Positions 24,377-31,767 of a DNA stretch of 47,380 nt are shown here, one piece after another. Each line of letters starts with the position of its first letter. The stretch's first letter is position 1. A program made the translations under genes and the position numbers. The notes under the pieces are model-generated. The model ran no database searches. It was not told where the DNA came from and saw nothing but the letters and a program-made list of their open reading frames with translations. The DNA comes from CAYTGG01 sp964581415 (GTDB taxonomy: Archaea; Nanobdellota; Nanobdellia; Pacearchaeales; GW2011-AR1). Location: NCBI GenBank assembly GCA_964581415.1, contig CAZOOJ010000024.1, positions 1-47,380 of the forward strand, read 5' to 3'.

Positions 24377-25090
24377 TCATAAAACATTTTCTTCTCCAAC
24401 CTCCTTCAAAGCTTTTTTTTGAACTTCATATATTTTTTTTCTTGCTTTTTTTGCTAATTTAATAACTTCTTTTAATTCTTCTTTTGTAATTTTTCCATCC
24501 AGCTGAAGATGAGTTATTTCATCCTTACTGTTCATTGTTATAGGAATATCTGTTGCTCCTTCTCCCTCTTCCCAATCTTCTTCATATTTATTAACATCAA
24601 CAACCAACTGCTTATCAAGCTTACCTATAGATATACTCGATACAATATCTTTCATAGGAATTCCTGCATGAGCCAAAGCCAAAGCAGCTGCATTTATTCC
24701 TGCACATCTTGTAGAAGCATTTGCCTGTATTATATTTATATGAACATCAACAACCATATTTGGATATTTCTCAACATTTACAATTGGCTCTAAAGCCCAT
24801 TCTGTTATTTTGCTTATTTCAGAACTTCTTCTACTTGGACCAGGTCGTATTCTATCTGTAACAGAAAAGCTCAGCATTTCATAAGTACATCTTAAAGTTC
24901 CTCCTGCAGGATCCTGCTGATGCTGAGGATGCATTTTTTTAGGCCCATAAACAGCAGCAATAGCAATTGTATCTCCAAAAGAAAACATAGCACTTCCATC
25001 TGCGTTTGGTATTACTCCAACTTTCGCTTTCATTGGACGAATTTCATCATTTCTCCTTCCATCTGGACGTTTAAATTCTTTTGTAGGCAT
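24377..25090 (-). CDS. rrp41: Exosome catalytic RNase PH-like subunit Rrp41
   Basis: 237 residues. This is the phosphorolytic subunit of the archaeal exosome. Motifs: RPDGRRNDEIRP, GDTIAIAAVYGPKKMHP, GPSRRSSEISKI with the substrate-binding Arg pair, DVHINIIQANASTRCAGINAA, and EEGEGATDIPI with the catalytic Asp. It follows a 60-residue ORF by four bases and precedes rrp42. Confidence 0.97.
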   Translation of the reverse strand: MPTKEFKRPDGRRNDEIRPMKAKVGVIPNADGSAMFSFGDTIAIAAVYGPKKMHPQHQQDPAGGTLRCTYEMLSFSVTDRIRPGPSRRSSEISKITEWALEPIVNVEKYPNMVVDVHINIIQANASTRCAGINAAALALAHAGIPMKDIVSSISIGKLDKQLVVDVNKYEEDWEEGEGATDIPITMNSKDEITHLQLDGKITKEELKEVIKLAKKARKKIYEVQKKALKEVGEENVL

Positions 25091-25094
25091 TTTA

Positions 25095-25277
25095 TTATCT
25101 CCTCATTTTTGCTTTAAATATTTTAGATCTTTCATTAATTCTTTCTTTATATACCTCTTTTGGAGAATATGGATTATCTTTTGAAGGAATCTTTTTTACT
25201 AGCTCTCTAATATTTGACAATGAAAGTGAACTGATTATTGAATAAATTATTTTACCTGATAAATAATTTTCACTCAT
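25095..25277 (-). CDS. 60-residue hypothetical protein between rrp4 and rrp41
   Basis: Best start is the ATG at 25277, which overlaps the rrp4 stop as ATGAGTGA; an in-frame ATG at 25310 lies deeper in rrp4. Sequence features: SGKIIYSIISSLSLSNIREL, then IPSKDNPYSPKEVYKERINERSK and a basic end KAKMRR. The exact overlap upstream and the four-base gap to rrp41 mean it must be transcribed and probably translated with the exosome genes. No family recognised; an exosome-associated peptide is a guess. Confidence 0.6.
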   Translation of the reverse strand: MSENYLSGKIIYSIISSLSLSNIRELVKKIPSKDNPYSPKEVYKERINERSKIFKAKMRR

Positions 25278-25950
25278 TTTCTCCTCCATTCTTTTTAAAC
25301 CAATCTTCAACTTCCTCTGTTAATCCGGAAATAAAAGATTTTTCAGTAACAAAAATAATTGCTTTTTTTGCTTTTAATTCATCTTCTATTTTTTCTCCTT
25401 TAATCCATATTAGTCCATTTTGTCCCACTGTAATTTTGCATTCTGTTTTATCCTTTATTAAATTTATCATGCTTCCTTCTTTTCCAATAACTCTTGGAAC
25501 TTTGTTAGGATTTATTTTAAATATTATTCCTTCATCTATTTTTCCAAGCCCTTTTCCTTTTATTCCCAAATCAATTCCTCTGCGATTTATAATCTGAATT
25601 TTCGCAACAACCATATCACCTATATCCATAAAATCAGCTAATCCTTCTCTATTGAGATATTTTGGAACTTCAGTTAAAGATAAAAAAGCATTGTTTGCTG
25701 TATTAATATCAATTATCCATCCATGCATAGTTATATTTTCAACTTGCCCTATAATTATGTTTCCTCTTCTTGGCTGATAAGTTCCAGAAAGAGGTATCAC
25801 TTTAATAAGATTGTTTGTTTCTTCAGCTAATCCATATTTTCTTGCAAAAATCTTATCATTTTCTTTTTCAGTTCCTTCTCCTGGAAGATAATCTTCTCCC
25901 TCTGCGATAATTTCTCCTGGTATTACTATTTTTCTTTTATTTTCTGCCAT
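25270..25950 (-). CDS. rrp4: Exosome RNA-binding cap subunit Rrp4
   Basis: 226 residues: N-terminal beta domain with VIPGEIIAEG, central S1 domain (YQPRRGNIIIGQVENI, about 57-130) and a C-terminal KH domain with VPRVIGKEGSMINLIKD. It caps the Rrp41/42 ring and recruits RNA. It starts one base after the SBDS stop. Length and domain order are as in other archaea. Confidence 0.96.
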   Translation of the reverse strand: MAENKRKIVIPGEIIAEGEDYLPGEGTEKENDKIFARKYGLAEETNNLIKVIPLSGTYQPRRGNIIIGQVENITMHGWIIDINTANNAFLSLTEVPKYLNREGLADFMDIGDMVVAKIQIINRRGIDLGIKGKGLGKIDEGIIFKINPNKVPRVIGKEGSMINLIKDKTECKITVGQNGLIWIKGEKIEDELKAKKAIIFVTEKSFISGLTEEVEDWFKKNGGENE

Positions 25951-25951
25951 T

Positions 25952-26623
25952 TTATTCTTTTATCTCCTCTGTAATTGCGCTTCCATGAGTTATTGAATTT
26001 AATTTATCATAAAAATCCATAATTATTCCTGAAGGAATATTTCCAACTATATCTAAACTTCCATCATCAAGCCATTTTTCTTCTTCTTTATATTGACTGA
26101 CAATTCCATAAGCTTTTCCTGTATGAATTGCAGGAATATTAATTTTAATTTTTTTAGTTTCTATTTTTATTGGAAGAATTTTGCTTATTGCCTCTGTCAT
26201 TTCATTAATTTGATTTTCTATTGCTGTGTTTTTTAAAATAAATCCAGATTGTTCTAATGCTGATTTTATTCTTTCAAAAGAATGAGGTGTTCCACTCTTA
26301 GGATCCACAGCATTTTTTGATAAAAATTCAACTGCTTGTTTTTGTTTTCTTTCTTTTTCCTCATCTCTGTAATCCTGAGTCAGTAAAACTTCTCCTTCTT
26401 TTATTATTTTTTTTGCTATCTCATTAGTATTTAAAGTTCCAAAAGCTTCTTCTAAATCAGAAGGTGATGCTCTAAATCCTTTTTTAGAATCAGTAAAAAT
26501 TGAATCTCCCTCTGGAGAAATTTCATTAATCTCATCTTTTTTTAATTTCATTGCTTCATCTAAATTTACAATAATTTCAAAGTTCTTTCCTGATTTTTTA
26601 ATTCGTGCTGTTGTTTGATTCAT
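25952..26623 (-). CDS. Ribosome maturation protein SBDS homolog
   Basis: 223 residues in three parts: the FYSH domain (ARIKKSGKNFEIIVNLDEA, DLEEAFGT), a central helical domain (EKERKQKQAVEFLSKNAVDPKSGTPHS), and a ferredoxin-like C-terminal domain (ILPIKIETKKIKINIP, YGIVSQYKEEEKWLDDGS). SBDS releases the anti-association factor aIF6 from the large ribosomal subunit. Its place in the exosome operon is conserved in archaea. Confidence 0.96.
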   Translation of the reverse strand: MNQTTARIKKSGKNFEIIVNLDEAMKLKKDEINEISPEGDSIFTDSKKGFRASPSDLEEAFGTLNTNEIAKKIIKEGEVLLTQDYRDEEKERKQKQAVEFLSKNAVDPKSGTPHSFERIKSALEQSGFILKNTAIENQINEMTEAISKILPIKIETKKIKINIPAIHTGKAYGIVSQYKEEEKWLDDGSLDIVGNIPSGIIMDFYDKLNSITHGSAITEEIKE

Positions 26624-26625
26624 TT

Positions 26626-26946
26626 TTAAATTTTTATTTTTTTAGGAAGTTTTAATTGTAGTTTTATTTCATTCTTTTTTAATTGATTTTCTAATCCTTG
26701 AATACACTTATCTAATTCTTCTAATGAGTTTCTATTAATTTCAGATAATTTATAGTTAAGCTCAATTAAACTTTCATTATCTTGTTTTAATTTTAAAGAA
26801 TTATAAGAATTTGTAATACCAAGTATTCCTAATGATACTGATGCTATGGCAATCACTCCAAAACCATAAATCACTCTACGAGGAGCAATAAAATTAACTG
26901 ATTCTGAAAGATAATCTTTAATTCTTCTAATGTTTTCTGATTTCAT
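26626..26946 (-). CDS. 106-residue membrane-anchored coiled-coil protein between psmA and SBDS
   Basis: Start chosen at ATG 26946, one base after the psmA stop (TAA-G-ATG); an in-frame ATG at 26976 lies inside psmA. A basic N-terminus is followed by one membrane helix (RVIYGFGVIAIASVSLGILG, about 28-48) and a coiled coil (about 52-95: SLKLKQDNESLIELNYKLSE, LEELDKCIQGLENQLKK) with a basic end. The two-base gap to SBDS shows full operon membership. Not a known member of the exosome superoperon; family unrecognised. Confidence 0.7.
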   Translation of the reverse strand: MKSENIRRIKDYLSESVNFIAPRRVIYGFGVIAIASVSLGILGITNSYNSLKLKQDNESLIELNYKLSEINRNSLEELDKCIQGLENQLKKNEIKLQLKLPKKIKI

Positions 26947-26947
26947 C

Positions 26948-27667
26948 TTACAACTCCTTAATATCTTTTCCCTCAATTCTTTTTAATTTTTCTTCATCTT
27001 TTTTAATATAAACTAATTCAAAATTATCAATATTAAAGTCCTTTCCTTTAATTTCTTTAAAAATATCCAATGCAAGTTTAATTCCCTGTTTTATTGTTAA
27101 ATCTCTTTTATATTTCTCTCTTAATTTTTCTTTTATTTTCTCGTCATTTTCTCCTATTGCATTAGCATAATATGAAAAATAATTTCCTGTTATATCGCTT
27201 GTAAATAATTGCGGCTTTTTTTCATAAACTCCTGCCAACATTAATGAAACACCAAAAGGTCTTGCTCCTCCATACTGTGTAAATTGCTGTTTTATGTCTG
27301 AAATTGTTTTGATTATTGATTCTGGCTCTATTTCTGAATCGTAAGTTATTCTATGCTGCTGCGCTAACAACTGCGCTTTATCAATCAGAACTCTTCCATC
27401 AGAAGTAATTCCAGCAATACTTGAAATAATATGCGAATCAATCTCATAGATTCGATTTGAAGAATTTTCAGTTATAAGTGTATCTTTTATTCTTTTGTCA
27501 GCAATTATAAAAACTCCATCAGAACAAACCATTCCTATACTTGATACTCCTAATCTTACTGTTTTTTCAGCATATTCTACTTGAAGCAAGTGCCCTTCAG
27601 GAGAGAACATTGTCGCAGTTCTGTCATAGCCCATTGCTTGATGCTGCATATCCATTGATATATCCAT
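26948..27667 (-). CDS. psmA: 20S proteasome alpha subunit
   Basis: 239 residues. The alpha ring gates the proteolytic chamber formed with PsmB (33901). Signatures: GYDRTATMFSPEGHLLQVEYAEK, the alpha-subunit N-terminal gate helix, then SDGVFIIADKRI and GGARPFGVSLMLAGV. The N-terminus is Met-rich (MDISMDMQHQAM). The first ATG is supported by AGGAGA 12 bases upstream and by a leader ORF that stops one base before it. Confidence 0.96.
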   Translation of the reverse strand: MDISMDMQHQAMGYDRTATMFSPEGHLLQVEYAEKTVRLGVSSIGMVCSDGVFIIADKRIKDTLITENSSNRIYEIDSHIISSIAGITSDGRVLIDKAQLLAQQHRITYDSEIEPESIIKTISDIKQQFTQYGGARPFGVSLMLAGVYEKKPQLFTSDITGNYFSYYANAIGENDEKIKEKLREKYKRDLTIKQGIKLALDIFKEIKGKDFNIDNFELVYIKKDEEKLKRIEGKDIKEL

Positions 27668-27668
27668 T

Positions 27669-27776
27669 TTAATTTAATCTCCTATTAAAGGAAATACTCA
27701 AAATCTTGAGAATTTTTAATTCTCGAGGCACCAAAAACCATAGGTTTTTTAGTGTTTTCAATCTTATTGTATCCAT
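27669..27776 (-). CDS. 35-codon leader ORF upstream of psmA
   Basis: MDTIRLKTLKNLWFLVPREL then a further 15 residues of the same basic-hydrophobic type, stop TAA one base before the psmA ATG. That is the same TAA-A-ATG spacing as in the gyrase operon. A TATA-like TTATAAAC at about 27797-27804 lies about 24 bases before its ATG, so the promoter points at this ORF rather than at psmA. Its coding sequence contains two strong hairpins. It may be a regulatory leader peptide or a very small protein. Confidence 0.45.
   Translation of the reverse strand: MDTIRLKTLKNLWFLVPRELKILKILSISFNRRLN
27705..27727. promoter_or_regulatory. Hairpins in the psmA leader
   Basis: CTTGAGAATT-TTT-AATTCTCGAG (27705-27727) forms a ten-pair stem with one G-U-type position. 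Immediately beside it CACCAAAAACC-ATA-GGTTTTTTAGTG (about 27730-27754) forms a second stem with a bulge. Both lie within the leader ORF. Such paired structures are rare in the otherwise low-complexity intergenic DNA of this window. Confidence 0.45.
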
Positions 27777-27860
27777 TTTACTAATATTAGAGAAGTTTAT
27801 AATAAATGTAAACTTTTTTTTTCTTCTCTTCCAAAATTTCAAAGTTGTAACTCTTTAAAA

Positions 27861-27881
27861 GGTTTTTGGTAACCGAAAATC
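27861..27881. promoter_or_regulatory. Imperfect palindrome upstream of the psmA promoter
   Basis: GGTTTTTGGT-A-ACCGAAAATC is an inverted repeat matching at eight of ten positions around 27871. It lies about 60 bases upstream of the TATA box of the psmA leader ORF, within the 292-base gap after pop5. Possible regulator site. The rest of that gap, apart from the leader ORF and its promoter, shows nothing. Confidence 0.3.
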
Positions 27882-27959
27882 TTGATTTGGAGTTATTTTT
27901 TCTCAGATTTCTCAATAGAATTATCTATTACTTTTTAAAATAATTTAAATTGAATCTAT

Positions 27960-28232
27960 CTAATTCCTTTCCAATCCCTTCAAAGTTCCACTCACTCTTT
28001 CAACTTCTATTTTTTCAGAAAAAACACAAAAAGAAGCGCGAATAGAATCAACCATATTCCTATTTACAGAAATAATTGCACTATTCTTACCTTTTTTAAT
28101 CCAGTTCAATCCTGTTTTTGACATTCCAAGCACACCAATAAACTCTAAAATAGCCTTCTCAATATTTTCTATTTTTCCTTTAACTAATAAATATCTTTTT
28201 TTCTCACGCATAGATGGCTTTAATGGTTTCAT
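27960..28232 (-). CDS. RNase P protein component Pop5
   Basis: 90 residues, shorter than the usual 100-130. The start MKPLKPSMREKKRYLLVK is the characteristic Pop5 opening, followed by AILEFIGVLGMSKTGL and the strand IISVNRNMVDSIRASFCVF; it ends RVSGTLKGLER. Pop5 pairs with Rpp30 in archaeal RNase P, which matures tRNA 5' ends. pop5 next to psmA and SBDS is the conserved archaeal order. TATA-like ATTTATAAA precedes the gene. Confidence 0.92.
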   Translation of the reverse strand: MKPLKPSMREKKRYLLVKGKIENIEKAILEFIGVLGMSKTGLNWIKKGKNSAIISVNRNMVDSIRASFCVFSEKIEVERVSGTLKGLERN

Positions 28233-28355
28233 TTTATTATTAAAGATACGAATATTTTTATAAATATAAATTTAACTAAAATATGAATAAAGATTTTTTA
28301 ATAAAACAGTTTATAATTAATCATTATTATAGTTTATATAAGAGATTTAATAGAT

Positions 28356-28553
28356 ATGCTAGAATTTATGTTTGTGGAGATTGTTTTAATCAGAAAATAT
28401 AAAAGGTGCTCAGAGAAATTTTCACATTGTAATAATTATGATGAAAACATGCGTCTAGATGTTATTAAGAAAAGCGAATTAGATGATGGAACAGAAAGAT
28501 TAAATGAGAAATGTAAAATACTTCTAAAAAGTAGATTTTATTCTGATTATTAG
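28356..28553 (+). CDS. Hypothetical 65-residue ORF
   Basis: Charged, with three Cys (YKRCSEKFSHCNNYDEN and NEKCKILLK) and the stretch KKSELDDGTERLNEK. A TATA-like TTTATATAAG at 28333-28342 lies very close to the first ATG, so a start at 28368 may be better. It looks more protein-like than random AT-rich sequence, but no family is recognised; it could be the remnant of a larger gene. Confidence 0.35.
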   Translation: MLEFMFVEIVLIRKYKRCSEKFSHCNNYDENMRLDVIKKSELDDGTERLNEKCKILLKSRFYSDY

Positions 28554-28639
28554 ATATATTCAATAACAAAAATATTTTCTAAAACATTTTTAAACTATTC
28601 TTCACTTAAGTTTATAAAGAGAGTTTAAATTTTATAGAA

Positions 28640-29983
28640 ATGGAAATTTGCACAATTGGAGGATATGAAGAAGTAGGAAAAAATATGACTGCTGTAAAAA
28701 TTGGAGATGATGTTTTTATTTTTGATATTGGAACACATATTCCCTCTTTGATTGAATTACAAGAGCAAGAAAACCAAAAAACCTATTCAGTTAAAAAACT
28801 TCGAAGTGTAGGAGCTCTTCCAGATGATTTTATTCTAGACAAATTAGGATGGAAAAACAAAGTAAGGGCAATAATGGTAAGTCATGCACATCTAGACCAT
28901 GTGGGAGGAATTCCTTATTTAGCGCAGAGATATCCTCAAGCAGAAATTTTAGCAACACCATTTACAATAGCTGTTTTAGAAAAGATTTTAGAAGATGAAA
29001 AAATTAAATTAAAAAATAAAAGAAGGACAATTCCAGAAGATTCTATTATCAAAATAAAAGGGAAAAATGAGGATTATAAATTAGAATTCATTTCTGCAAC
29101 GCACTCTACACTACAATGTGCTTTTTTAGCATTACATACTAAAGAAGGAATTTTCTTTTATGCTCTTGATTTCAAATTAGATAATCATCCTGTAATAGGA
29201 AAACCAACAAATTACAAAAGACTTAGAGAATTAGGAAAAAAAGGAGTAAAAGCTTTGGTTGTTGATGCTCTTTATTCTGGAACTGAAAGAAGAACTCCAA
29301 GTGAGAGAATTGCGAGAAATCTTTTAGAAGATGCTTTTTCAAATGCAAGAGGAAAAAAGAATGCTCTTTTTGTATCAACTTTTTCTTCTCATATTGCAAG
29401 ATTAAAAAGCATAGTTGATTTTGGAATTAGAACAAACAGAAATATACTCTTTATTGGAAGAAGTTTGAATAAGTATGTAAATGCTGCTATAAAAGTTAAT
29501 AAATGTCCTTTTAAAAATAAAATAAAATTAATCAGTTATAGAAATCAGGTTAATTCCATATTAAAAGAAGTTGAAAAAGATAGAGGAAAATATCTTGTAG
29601 TTTGCACAGGACATCAGGCAGAGCCAGACTCTATGTTGGACAGAATTGTCCAAGGAGATACACCTTTTAAATTTAGAAAAGGAGATAATCTAATTTTTTC
29701 TTCAAAAGTAATTCCAACTCCAATAAACATAAGTGCTCGTGAAAGAATGGATAAAAGATTGAAAAAGATAGGTGTAAGAATTCAAACAGACGTTCATGTT
29801 TCTGGACATGGAGGAAGAGAAGATTTAAGAGATTTATTAGATATTTTAAATCCAGAAAATATAATTCCTGCTCATGGTTCAACTCATCAACTTATTCCTA
29901 TAGTGGAGTTAGCAAGAGAAATGGGATATAGTGTAGGAAAAGCATGTCATGTAATGCAGAATGGACAGAAATTAAAATTATAA
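28640..29983 (+). CDS. RNase J-type beta-CASP ribonuclease
   Basis: 447 residues, the typical archaeal RNase J length. The metallo-beta-lactamase motifs are SHAHLDHVGG (two-metal site), SATHST, LDFKLDN; the beta-CASP and closing motifs are STFSSHIARL, SGHGGREDL and PAHGSTHQL. Archaeal RNase J is a 5'-3' exoribonuclease. The TATA box TTTATAAAG about 28 bases before the ATG fits a near-leaderless transcript. Confidence 0.94.
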   Translation: MEICTIGGYEEVGKNMTAVKIGDDVFIFDIGTHIPSLIELQEQENQKTYSVKKLRSVGALPDDFILDKLGWKNKVRAIMVSHAHLDHVGGIPYLAQRYPQAEILATPFTIAVLEKILEDEKIKLKNKRRTIPEDSIIKIKGKNEDYKLEFISATHSTLQCAFLALHTKEGIFFYALDFKLDNHPVIGKPTNYKRLRELGKKGVKALVVDALYSGTERRTPSERIARNLLEDAFSNARGKKNALFVSTFSSHIARLKSIVDFGIRTNRNILFIGRSLNKYVNAAIKVNKCPFKNKIKLISYRNQVNSILKEVEKDRGKYLVVCTGHQAEPDSMLDRIVQGDTPFKFRKGDNLIFSSKVIPTPINISARERMDKRLKKIGVRIQTDVHVSGHGGREDLRDLLDILNPENIIPAHGSTHQLIPIVELAREMGYSVGKACHVMQNGQKLKL

Positions 29984-30071
29984 ATTTTAATTGATAATTT
30001 TTTATTATCTTAAAAAACTCCACACAAAACATTTTTTAAGTATAAACTTCTTATTTTAATAAAAGAGGAAA

Positions 30072-30434
30072 ATGACAAATGAAGATATTGTTGGAGGATT
30101 AAGGTCAGCTTTAGCAAGAGGAGAATCTCTAAGACAAGCAATGATGACTTTTTATAATGCTGGTTATGCAAAAGCAGATATTGAGTGGGCTGCAAGATCT
30201 CTTCAAATGAGAGAAGACTCTTATCTAAGAAAGATTGATTCTATTTCTAAGAAAATTCTTCCAAAAAAAATTTATAATCAAAAAGTTTCAAAATATGAAA
30301 AAAAACCTGCAATTCCAGGAGGAAGAATAGGAATAATGATGCTGATTATTTTGTTATCTATTTTATTATTAAGTATCATATCAATTATATTTTTTAAAGA
30401 CAGCTTAATAAAATTCTTTGATAGTTTTTTTTAA
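30072..30434 (+). CDS. C-terminally anchored membrane protein with small helical N-terminal domain
   Basis: 120 residues. The N-terminal 45 residues (DIVGGLRSALARGESLRQAM, then YNAGYAKADIEWAARSL) form a compact helical domain with a G-(Y/W)-x-x-x-(D/E/Q)-I-x-x-A pattern that also appears in the 929-residue protein at 43586. A linker and one C-terminal membrane helix (about 86-110) follow. GAGGAAA precedes the ATG. The N-terminus should be cytoplasmic. Function unknown. Confidence 0.75.
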   Translation: MTNEDIVGGLRSALARGESLRQAMMTFYNAGYAKADIEWAARSLQMREDSYLRKIDSISKKILPKKIYNQKVSKYEKKPAIPGGRIGIMMLIILLSILLLSIISIIFFKDSLIKFFDSFF

Positions 30435-30512
30435 AAATTAAAAAGATATTCCACTAAAAAGATTATAAAAAAGAACAATCAATTTTATATACTCTTCTAC
30501 TTTTCCAAAAAT

Positions 30513-31673
30513 ATGGTAAGATTTGCTCATATTTCTGATGTTCATCTCGGAGGATGGAAGCAGAAGCCATTGCAGGATTTAAATTTTGAATCTTTTAAGA
30601 AAGCTGTGGATATTTGTATAAAATCCAAACTTGATTTTATTTTAATAGTAGGTGATTTATTTGATTCTGCTTATCCTCAGATAGAAATTCTCAAAAAAAC
30701 TTTCTCAGAATTTAAAAGAATAAAAGAAGCAAATATTCCTTGTTTCATCATAGCAGGAAGTCATGATTATTCTGTTTCAGGAAAGACTTTTCTTGATGTT
30801 TTAGAAAAGGCAGGTTTTTGCAAAAATGTAACAGACTTAGAAGAAAATGGAGAGATTATATTTTTAAATCCAACAATTTACAAAGGAGTTGCTATTTATG
30901 GTTATCCTGGAAGAAGATCTGGACTTGAAATTGCTGATTTAAGAAGAATAAAATTAAACGATTCTCCAGGAATGTTTAAAATTTTAATGTTGCATACTAC
31001 AATTGACAAAGCAAAAGGAAGTCTTCCTATAGATTCTATTGAAACAGAAGTTCTTCCAAAAGCAGATTATTATGCATTAGGACATTTACATATAGATTTT
31101 CAATATCAAAACTTTATTTATCCAGGACCGATATTTCCAAATAATTTTCAAGAATTAGAAGACTTAGAAAAAGGAGGTTTTTATATAGTAGACACAGAAT
31201 TAAACAATCCTCTACAGAAAATTGAATTAAAATTAAAGGAAATAGAATCTTTAAAATTTGAAATAAATAGCGCTTTGACTGCAACAGAAAAAATAATCTC
31301 AGAATTAAATAAAAGAGAATTAAAAGATAAAATAATTCTTCTAAGAATAAAAGGAGAATTAAAAGACAGTAAAAATTCAGATATAAAATTTTCTGAAATA
31401 GAAGAATTTGCTAAAAAAAAGGGAGCTTATTTTGTTCTAAGAAATACTCATGAATTAAAAACTAAAGAGCCTGAATTTGAAGTTGAGATTGAAAATGAGG
31501 AGAATATTGAAGGAGATACAATAAGAGTTTATTCAGAGCAGAATCCATCAAAATTTAATAATTTTATTCCGCAATTGATAAGTTCTCTTTCAATTGAAAA
31601 ACAAGAAGGAGAAACAACAGAAACCTTTTCAAACAGAGTTTTAGAAGAATCTAAAAAAATTCTGGAATTTTAG
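30513..31673 (+). CDS. mre11: DNA double-strand-break repair nuclease Mre11
   Basis: 386 residues. Metallophosphoesterase motifs: SDVHLGG, VGDLFDS, AGSHDYS, LHTTID and GHLH. The usual GNHD motif reads GSHD, a variant I have seen in a subgroup of archaeal Mre11 (GSHDFSPSGKT-like), so it is not taken as inactivation. Works with Rad50 encoded 94 bases downstream in end resection. The nurA and herA genes often linked to this pair are not next to it here. TATA at about 30484. Confidence 0.94.
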   Translation: MVRFAHISDVHLGGWKQKPLQDLNFESFKKAVDICIKSKLDFILIVGDLFDSAYPQIEILKKTFSEFKRIKEANIPCFIIAGSHDYSVSGKTFLDVLEKAGFCKNVTDLEENGEIIFLNPTIYKGVAIYGYPGRRSGLEIADLRRIKLNDSPGMFKILMLHTTIDKAKGSLPIDSIETEVLPKADYYALGHLHIDFQYQNFIYPGPIFPNNFQELEDLEKGGFYIVDTELNNPLQKIELKLKEIESLKFEINSALTATEKIISELNKRELKDKIILLRIKGELKDSKNSDIKFSEIEEFAKKKGAYFVLRNTHELKTKEPEFEVEIENEENIEGDTIRVYSEQNPSKFNNFIPQLISSLSIEKQEGETTETFSNRVLEESKKILEF

Positions 31674-31767
31674 GAATATTGAAGACATATCTGTTAAGAA
31701 AAGAAAAAATTCAGAAAGAAGAAATTTTGCACAAAGCTCTTTAAGAATCATAAAAAATTAATTTAGA

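Noticed and set aside
28438..28550. Possible C/D-box sRNA (ATGATGA and later CTGA)
   Set aside because: The spacing is about 105 bases, too long for an archaeal C/D RNA, and no proper D' and C' boxes lie between.
30743..30790. Mre11 GSHD in place of GNHD read as an inactivating change
   Set aside because: A subgroup of archaeal Mre11 proteins has GSHD in this place, and all other metal-binding motifs are present.
31674..31767. Short frame between mre11 and rad50 as an extension of Mre11
   Set aside because: It needs a frameshift, has no conserved motif and is short enough to be open by chance.
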